A stretch of DNA of 64,000 nt from Arthrobacter sp. CJ23 (GTDB lineage Bacteria > Actinomycetota > Actinomycetes > Actinomycetales > Micrococcaceae): the NCBI RefSeq assembly GCF_024741795.1, contig NZ_CP102950.1, positions 1,674,001-1,738,000 of the forward strand, given 5' to 3'. The notes under the pieces were generated by a model that was given only the letters and a program-made list of their open reading frames with translations, had not been told where the DNA came from and did not search any database. Each line of letters begins with the position of its first letter. Position 1 is the stretch's first letter. The translations under genes were made by a program, and so were the position numbers. Of the stretch, positions 58,394 through 64,000 are shown piece by piece.

Positions 58394-59227
58394 TTAGCGC
58401 TGGCGTCGGTCCCGCAGGCCGTTCTGCGCCGACAGCATGTTCTCAAGAAGGGTGTCGAAGAGTTTGGCAGCGTTCTTGGCCGAATCGCCGGGCCAGTGGT
58501 GCACGGCATGGGCCGCGCCCTGGATCTGCTGCCAATTGGCCTGCTCCGGGATGTGAGGGGCGAGCAGCAGCTCGCCGAACATGGATTCCATTTCGCCCAG
58601 GCGGAAGGTGTGTTCGGCCGAGCCGCTCCGGACGCGGTTGGCAACGATGCCTCCCGGTGCCAGGTTCGGGGCGAACTCCTGCCGGAACAGCTGGATGGCG
58701 CGCATGGTGCGTTCCGTGCCGGCCACGGAGAACAGGCCGGGTTCGGCCACCAGCACCACGCGGTCGCTCGCGTTCCATGCCATGCGTGTGAGGCCGTTGA
58801 GTGATGGCGGGCAGTCCACCAGGACGAGCTCGTAGCGTTCGCTGCCGGTAAGGACGGCGGACAGGCGGCGGAGGTCCCTTCGGCCAAGGTCAGGACGGTC
58901 ATAGATGCCGGTATACGCGGATCCCACGGCAACGTCGAGGACATGTGCATGCGCCCCGTTGCCGTTGGCACGGGACACCCAGCCGCTGCTCGCCACGTTG
59001 TCGCTGAGCTTTGCCTTGCGTGGGTTCTTCAGCATGCGGCCGATGTCCAGCTGTTCGCCTGGCTGTACCCCGAGGGCTGTGGTGGCGTCTGCGTGGGGGT
59101 CGAGGTCGACGACGAGCGTGGGGATTCCGGCAGCCAGTGCCGCCGAGGCCAGTCCGGTGGTGACGGACGTCTTTCCCACTCCGCCCTTGAGGCTGCTGAT
59201 GCTGACTACTTGCACTTGAGAACCCAA
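58394..59227 (-). CDS. Orphan ParA/MinD-like ATPase
   Basis: This 277-residue ParA-type ATPase has the deviant Walker A SSLKGGVGKTSVTTGLASAALAAGIPTLVVDLDPHADATTALG and the Walker B region YELVLVDCPPSLNGLTRMAW. No parB or min partner gene is adjacent. Orphan ParA-like proteins in actinobacteria often position protein complexes or affect polar growth; the role here is unknown. It is separate from the parA before scpA: the two share only the ATPase core. It is divergent from pyc. Confidence 0.88.
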   Translation of the reverse strand: MGSQVQVVSISSLKGGVGKTSVTTGLASAALAAGIPTLVVDLDPHADATTALGVQPGEQLDIGRMLKNPRKAKLSDNVASSGWVSRANGNGAHAHVLDVAVGSAYTGIYDRPDLGRRDLRRLSAVLTGSERYELVLVDCPPSLNGLTRMAWNASDRVVLVAEPGLFSVAGTERTMRAIQLFRQEFAPNLAPGGIVANRVRSGSAEHTFRLGEMESMFGELLLAPHIPEQANWQQIQGAAHAVHHWPGDSAKNAAKLFDTLLENMLSAQNGLRDRRQR

Positions 59228-59541
59228 AACCTAACGCCGGTTGCCGTGTCGCGGTGTTTTTGCCCGGCGGTGCCGGGGTGGGGCATACCGAAGCCCCTTC
59301 AACATCATATGTTGCGCGGGGGCCGATTCCCGCCTTTGCGGGCCTGCCTCGCCGGCCCGCCCGGCCGGGCTGCCCCGCCGAGTCCCGGGTGGGCACTAGC
59401 ACGGTGGTCACCCGCGCGCACGCTTATACAGCCCACATGACGATTGCTTTGTGATGGTTGCCACAAAGATTTGTGTTTGCCACTGGCGGCATTACACACT
59501 GTGACCACCGACCGATACACCCGCAATGATGCAGGAGAAGC
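59228..59541. other. Divergent intergenic region between ParA-like gene and pyc
   Basis: This 314-bp gap has no gene. It holds an inverted repeat CAACAT-CAT-ATGTTG at 59300-59314, close to the ParA-like gene's start. No promoter with two good boxes was found, though TTGCCA near 59488 could be a -35 for pyc. Confidence 0.45.
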
Positions 59542-62500
59542 ATGTTTTCGAAGATTCTGGTGGCCAATCGCGGAGAAATCGCGATCAGGGCATTTCGCGC
59601 TGGTTATGAACTGGGCGCCAAGACCGTTGCAGTCTTTCCGCATGAGGATCGAAACTCGATCCACCGCCAGAAGGCTGATGAGGCTTACCTCATTGGCGAG
59701 GCCGGCCACCCGGTCCGCGCCTACTTGGACGTTGCGGAGGTTGTCCGTGTAGCGAAGGAAGCCGGCGCCGACGCCATCTACCCGGGCTATGGCTTCCTGT
59801 CCGAGAACCCGGACCTGGCGCGTGCGGCCAAGGCCGCGGGCATCACCTTCGTCGGTCCGCCGGCAGAGGTCCTGGAGCTTGCCGGTAACAAGGTCGCGGC
59901 GCTTGAAGCGGCCCGCAAGGCCGGTGTGCCCGTCCTGAAGTCCAGCCGGCCTTCGAAGGATCTCGACGAACTGATTGCGGCCGCCGATGAAATCGGCTTC
60001 CCCATCTTCGCCAAGGCTGTTGCCGGCGGCGGTGGCCGTGGCATGCGCCGTGTCGAAACCCGCGAAGCCCTGCCGGACGCCCTGCAGGCAGCCATGCGCG
60101 AAGCCGACGCAGCCTTCGGTGACCCCACCATGTTCCTTGAGCAGGCTGTCCTTCGTCCGCGCCACATCGAGGTGCAGATCCTGGCCGACGCCGAGGGCAA
60201 CGTCATGCACCTCTTTGAGCGCGACTGCTCGCTCCAGCGCCGCCACCAGAAGGTCGTGGAAATCGCGCCGGCGCCCAACCTGGACGAGTCCATCCGCCAG
60301 GCGCTCTACCGCGACGCCGTCGCCTTCGCCAAGGCGCTGAACTACGTCAACGCGGGCACCGTCGAATTCCTCGTCGACACCGAAGGCGAGCGCGCCGGCC
60401 AGCACGTGTTCATCGAAATGAACCCGCGAATCCAGGTCGAGCACACCGTGACGGAAGAAATCACCGACGTCGACCTCGTGCAGGCACAGCTGCGCATCGC
60501 CTCGGGCGAAACCCTCGCAGACCTTGGCCTGAGCCAGGAGACCGTTTCCATCAAGGGTGCGGCGCTCCAGTGCCGCATCACCACCGAAGACCCGGCCAAC
60601 GGCTTCCGCCCGGACGTCGGAAAGATCACCGGCTACCGCTCGGCCGGCGGCGCCGGCGTCCGGCTCGACGGCGGCACCGTGTACTCGGGCGCCGAGATCA
60701 GCCCGCACTTCGACTCCATGCTGGTCAAGCTCACCTGCCGCGGCCGCGACTACCCGGCCGCTGTGGCCCGTGCGCGCCGTGGCCTCGCCGAATTCCGCAT
60801 CCGCGGCGTGTCCACCAACATTCCGTTCCTGCAGGCCGTGCTGGCCGACCCGGACTTCATCGCGGGCAACGTCGCCACCGACTTCATCGACAAGCGCCCC
60901 GAGCTGCTGAAGTCCCACATCTCGGCGGACCGTGGAACCAAGCTGCTCACCTGGCTCGCGGACGTCACCGTGAACAAGCCGAACGGCGAACTCAAGGTGC
61001 ACTCCGACCCGGCGAGCAAGCTCCCCGTCGTCGAAGGTCCCGTTCCCACCAAGGGCTCCCGCCACAGGCTGCTGGAACTCGGCCCGGAGGGCTTCGCCAA
61101 GGCCCTGCGCGAACAGCAGGCACTGGCCGTCACGGACACCACGTTCCGTGACGCCCACCAGTCCCTGCTGGCCACCCGGGTCCGTACCCGCGACCTCGTT
61201 GCAGCCGGCCCGGCCGTCACCTCGCTGCTGCCGGATCTTCTCTCGGTCGAGGCCTGGGGCGGCGCCACGTACGACGTCGCGTTGCGCTTCCTCGGTGAAG
61301 ACCCCTGGGACCGCCTGGCCGCGCTGCGCCAGGCACTGCCCAACGTCTGCCTGCAGATGCTCCTTCGCGGGCGCAACACCGTCGGCTACACGCCGTACCC
61401 GGAAGAGGTCACGGAGGCCTTCGTGACGGAGGCAGCTGCCACCGGCATCGACATCTTCCGCATCTTTGACGCCCTGAACGACGTCAACCAGATGGCGCCG
61501 GCCATTCGCGCAGTACGGGCCACGGGCACCGCCGTCGCCGAAGTGGCCTTGTGCTACACCGGCGACATGCTCAACCCGGACGAGACGCTGTACACGCTCG
61601 ACTACTACCTTGAGCTTGCCCAGCGTATCGTCGACGCCGGTGCGCACATCCTGGCGATCAAGGACATGGCGGGCCTGCTCCGTCCGGCCGCTGCGGCGAA
61701 GCTGGTCTCGGCCCTCCGCGAGCGTTTCGACCTCCCGGTCCACCTGCACACCCACGACACGGCCGGCGGCCAGCTGGCCACCCTGCTGGCCGCGGTGGAT
61801 GCAGGAGTCGACGCCGTGGACGTCGCCTCGGCGTCGCTGGCAGGCACCACCAGCCAGCCGGCCGCGTCCGCGCTCGTCGCGGCGCTGGCCCACACGCCCC
61901 GCGACACGGGCTTCAGCCTGGCCAACGTCAGCGCCCTGGAACCCTACTGGGAAGCCGTGCGCCGCGTCTACGCGCCGTTCGAGTCCGGCCTGCCGGGCCC
62001 CACAGGCCGTGTCTACCAGCACGAGATCCCCGGTGGCCAGCTTTCCAACCTGCGCCAGCAGGCCATTGCGCTGGGCCTGGGCGAGCAGTTTGAAGCCATC
62101 GAGGACATGTACACCGCAGCGGACCGCATCCTCGGCCGCCTGGTCAAGGTGACCCCCTCCTCCAAGGTGGTGGGCGACCTCGCACTGCACCTCGTGGGCC
62201 TCAACGCGGATCCCGCCGACTTCAACGAGAATCCGCAGAACTACGACATCCCGGACTCCGTCATCGGCTTCCTTTCCGGCGAGCTGGGTGACCCTCCCGG
62301 AGGCTGGCCCGAGCCGTTCCGCACCAAGGCCCTGCAGGGCCGCAGCATCAAGGTGCGCGACGTGGAGCTCAGCGCCGAGGACAGCGCCGCGCTCAAGTCC
62401 GATTCGAAGACGCGCCAGCACACGCTGAACCGCTTGCTCTTCGACGGCCCCACCAAGGACTACCTGAAGAGCGTGGAAAGCTACGGCAACATCTCCGTGC

Positions 62501-62937
62501 TGGACACCCGTGATTACCTGTACGGCCTGCAGCGCGGTGCCGAGCACGTGATCGAGCTGGAAAAGGGCGTCCGCCTGATCGCCCAGCTTGAGGCTGTGTC
62601 GGAGGCCGACGAGAAGGGCATGCGCACCGTCATGTGCACACTCAACGGCCAGTCCCGCCCCGTGGTGGTCCGTGACCGCTCCGTGGTGAGCAACGTCAAG
62701 GCCGCCGAGAAGGCAGATCCCGCGCAGCCCGGCCAGGTTGCCGCGCCGTTCGCGGGTGCCGTCACGGTCACGGTCAAGGCCGGCGACGTCGTCAAGGCCG
62801 GCGATACCGTTGCGACGATCGAGGCCATGAAGATGGAAGCCTCCATCACGACGCCGGTCGGGGGCACCGTCTCGCGCCTCGCCGTCTCGGCCGTGGAGCA
62901 GGTCCAGGGCGGCGATCTGCTGCTCGTCGTCGGGTAG
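59542..62937 (+). CDS. pyc: Pyruvate carboxylase
   Basis: This 1131-residue biotin enzyme carboxylates pyruvate to oxaloacetate with bicarbonate and ATP. Domain order is biotin carboxylase (residues 1-450, with AVAGGGGRGMRRV, ERDCSLQRRHQKVVEIAPAPNL and FIEMNPRIQVEHTVTEEITDVDLV), carboxyltransferase (530-800, with TDTTFRDAHQSLLATRVRT, RFLGEDPWDRL and VHLHTHDTAGGQLATLLAAVDAGVDAVD), a tetramerisation region, and the biotin carrier domain with biotinyl Lys1097 in EAMKMEAS. The length is standard for the single-chain enzyme. It supplies oxaloacetate, also needed by PrpC for propionate use. Confidence 0.97.
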   Translation: MFSKILVANRGEIAIRAFRAGYELGAKTVAVFPHEDRNSIHRQKADEAYLIGEAGHPVRAYLDVAEVVRVAKEAGADAIYPGYGFLSENPDLARAAKAAGITFVGPPAEVLELAGNKVAALEAARKAGVPVLKSSRPSKDLDELIAAADEIGFPIFAKAVAGGGGRGMRRVETREALPDALQAAMREADAAFGDPTMFLEQAVLRPRHIEVQILADAEGNVMHLFERDCSLQRRHQKVVEIAPAPNLDESIRQALYRDAVAFAKALNYVNAGTVEFLVDTEGERAGQHVFIEMNPRIQVEHTVTEEITDVDLVQAQLRIASGETLADLGLSQETVSIKGAALQCRITTEDPANGFRPDVGKITGYRSAGGAGVRLDGGTVYSGAEISPHFDSMLVKLTCRGRDYPAAVARARRGLAEFRIRGVSTNIPFLQAVLADPDFIAGNVATDFIDKRPELLKSHISADRGTKLLTWLADVTVNKPNGELKVHSDPASKLPVVEGPVPTKGSRHRLLELGPEGFAKALREQQALAVTDTTFRDAHQSLLATRVRTRDLVAAGPAVTSLLPDLLSVEAWGGATYDVALRFLGEDPWDRLAALRQALPNVCLQMLLRGRNTVGYTPYPEEVTEAFVTEAAATGIDIFRIFDALNDVNQMAPAIRAVRATGTAVAEVALCYTGDMLNPDETLYTLDYYLELAQRIVDAGAHILAIKDMAGLLRPAAAAKLVSALRERFDLPVHLHTHDTAGGQLATLLAAVDAGVDAVDVASASLAGTTSQPAASALVAALAHTPRDTGFSLANVSALEPYWEAVRRVYAPFESGLPGPTGRVYQHEIPGGQLSNLRQQAIALGLGEQFEAIEDMYTAADRILGRLVKVTPSSKVVGDLALHLVGLNADPADFNENPQNYDIPDSVIGFLSGELGDPPGGWPEPFRTKALQGRSIKVRDVELSAEDSAALKSDSKTRQHTLNRLLFDGPTKDYLKSVESYGNISVLDTRDYLYGLQRGAEHVIELEKGVRLIAQLEAVSEADEKGMRTVMCTLNGQSRPVVVRDRSVVSNVKAAEKADPAQPGQVAAPFAGAVTVTVKAGDVVKAGDTVATIEAMKMEASITTPVGGTVSRLAVSAVEQVQGGDLLLVVG

Positions 62938-62955
62938 CCTGTACCGCATAGACGA

Positions 62956-62995
62956 GGAACCCCGTCCGGAAATCCGGACGGGGTTCCTTGCTTTT
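62956..62995. terminator. Bidirectional terminator after pyc
   Basis: GGAACCCCGTCCGG (62956-62969) pairs with CCGGACGGGGTTCC (62974-62987), a 14-bp perfect stem with an AAAT loop. T-rich sequence follows on the plus strand. It separates pyc from the convergent ligase gene. Confidence 0.85.
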
Positions 62996-63030
62996 AGTGC
63001 TTCCGCTGCCCGCGCGGAGCGGTGCGCGGC

Positions 63031-64000
63031 CTAGGACACGCGGGGTGTTGAGTACATGTCCTCGATAACGGACTCGAAGTCCTTCATCACCTGCGCGCGC
63101 TTGACTTTCAAGGATGGGGTCAGGTGGCCCGAGGCTTCGGTGAAGTCGGCGGGAACGATCCTGAAGGACTTGATGGCCTCGGCCTGGGACACCGACTGGT
63201 TGGCCCGGTTGACCAGATCCTGGACGGCTGCGCGGACCACGGCGTTGTCGGTGGCCTGCGCCAGCGTGGTCGTCGCCGGCAGCCCGTGGCGCTCCAGCCA
63301 CCCCGGGAGTGCCTCTTCGTCCAGTGTGACCAGGGCGGCGATGAACGGCCGGTTGTCGCCCACCACGAGGACCTGCGACACCAGGGCGTCGGCACGGATC
63401 TGGTCCTCCAGCAGGGCGGGAACCACGTTCTTGCCACCGGCAGTCACGATGATTTCCTTCTTGCGTCCGGTGATCTTCAGGAAGCCTTCGTCATCCAGCT
63501 CGCCGATGTCTCCGGTCCGGAACCAGCCGTCCACAAAGGTTTCCGCGGTGAGGTCCTCGCGCTTGTAGTAGCCCTTCATCACGCAGTAGCCCTTGGCGAG
63601 GATCTCGCCGTCGTCCGCAATCTTCACCGAGTTGCCCGGCAGCGGGGCCCCCACGGTGCCGATCTTGATGAGGGAGGGCCGGTTGACGGTGATCGGGGCA
63701 GTGGTTTCCGTGAGTCCGTAGCCTTCGAGGATCTGCAGGCCGATGCCCTGGAAGAAATGGCCGAGGCGTTCGCCCAGCGGACCGCCGCCGGACACGGCGT
63801 GTGCCACGTGGCCGCCCATGGCGGCCCGCAGCTTGCCGTACACCAGTCTGTCGAACAGCGTGTGCTTGAGGCGCAACCCCAAGCCAAGGGAACCGGACTG
63901 GCGCGCCTTGGAGTATTCGATCGCGGTGTCCACGGCCCGGTGGAAGATGGCACCCTTGCCGCCGTCCTCTGCCTTGGTGAGCGCCGAGTTGTAGACCTTC
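63031..64000 (-). CDS. Long-chain acyl-CoA ligase (FadD15-like), C-terminal part
   Basis: This is the C-terminal 323 residues of an AMP-forming acyl-CoA synthetase whose start lies beyond the right edge. It activates fatty acids with ATP and CoA. Visible motifs are SGGGPLGERLGHFFQGIGLQILEGYGLTETTAP, WFRTGDIGELDDEGFLKITGRKKEIIVTAGGKNV (Asp and the hinge region), and the C-terminal catalytic-Lys region SGHLTPSLKVKRAQVMKDF. The pattern is that of long-chain FadD15-type enzymes. The ATG at 63933 is internal, because the reading frame continues to the window end with family-like sequence (KVYNSALTKAEDGGKGAIF). Confidence 0.9.
   Translation of the reverse strand, partial: KVYNSALTKAEDGGKGAIFHRAVDTAIEYSKARQSGSLGLGLRLKHTLFDRLVYGKLRAAMGGHVAHAVSGGGPLGERLGHFFQGIGLQILEGYGLTETTAPITVNRPSLIKIGTVGAPLPGNSVKIADDGEILAKGYCVMKGYYKREDLTAETFVDGWFRTGDIGELDDEGFLKITGRKKEIIVTAGGKNVVPALLEDQIRADALVSQVLVVGDNRPFIAALVTLDEEALPGWLERHGLPATTTLAQATDNAVVRAAVQDLVNRANQSVSQAEAIKSFRIVPADFTEASGHLTPSLKVKRAQVMKDFESVIEDMYSTPRVS

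Noticed and set aside
59305..62949. 1214-residue minus-strand open frame opposite pyc
   Set aside because: It has no family features, while the plus strand encodes a complete pyruvate carboxylase with the biotin motif.

Overview
The window is chromosomal DNA of a high-GC actinobacterium. The 16S and 23S sequences, the strong G/C third-position bias and the gene content fit the family Micrococcaceae (Arthrobacter or a close relative). That placement is an inference from reading, not from a database search. Much of the gene order matches the conserved actinobacterial block known from Mycobacterium tuberculosis as Rv1688-Rv1713 (mpg, tyrS, TPR protein, HAD hydrolase, small protein, tlyA, nadK, recN, pyrG, NUDIX, parA, scpA, scpB, pseudouridine synthase, cmk, der). 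A second piece matches Rv1826-Rv1830 (gcvH, garA, ftsR, BFN nuclease, merR).

Layout. 1-5359: alkylation repair (Ada/AlkA-type fragment, mpg), a GNAT acetyltransferase, a HelD-type helicase and tyrS. 5360-11450: a complete rrn operon (16S-23S-5S) with its promoter, processing stems and terminator, and no tRNA in the spacer. 11801-21306: a run of plus-strand housekeeping genes, starting with a TPR protein that carries a long Arg/Asp/Gly repeat tract, then HAD phosphatase, a small protein, tlyA, nadK, recN, pyrG and an ADP-ribose-type NUDIX.

21307-41385 is an accessory region of about 20 kb set into the conserved block where xerD is expected. It holds a MutT-like NUDIX, a 2287-residue cell-surface protein made of 15 CnaB-like modules with a sortase-E-type LAATG anchor, an ECF sigma/anti-sigma pair, the 2-methylcitrate (propionate) operon gntR-prpD-prpB-prpC with three identical-core operators, a CitA/CitB-type two-component system, the dicarboxylate carrier dctA, and a TetR/membrane-protein pair with tandem operators.

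41513-49443: chromosome segregation and housekeeping (parA, scpA, scpB, pseudouridine synthase, tyrA, cmk, plsC-like acyltransferase, der). 49500-54060: smaller accessory genes, namely a frameshifted DUF222/HNH endonuclease gene, tRNA-Pro(GGG), a MarR/MFS divergent pair and a membrane protein. 54107-64000: an Fpg/Nei glycosylase, gcvH, garA, ftsR, a BFN-domain nuclease, a second MerR regulator, an orphan ParA-like ATPase, pyruvate carboxylase and the C-terminal part of a long-chain acyl-CoA ligase.

The most interesting parts are the giant CnaB-module protein with its structured leader and adjacent ECF sigma/anti-sigma genes, the repeat-rich TPR protein next to rRNA and rRNA-modification genes, and several clear operator sets. 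No CRISPR array, insertion sequence or prophage was seen.
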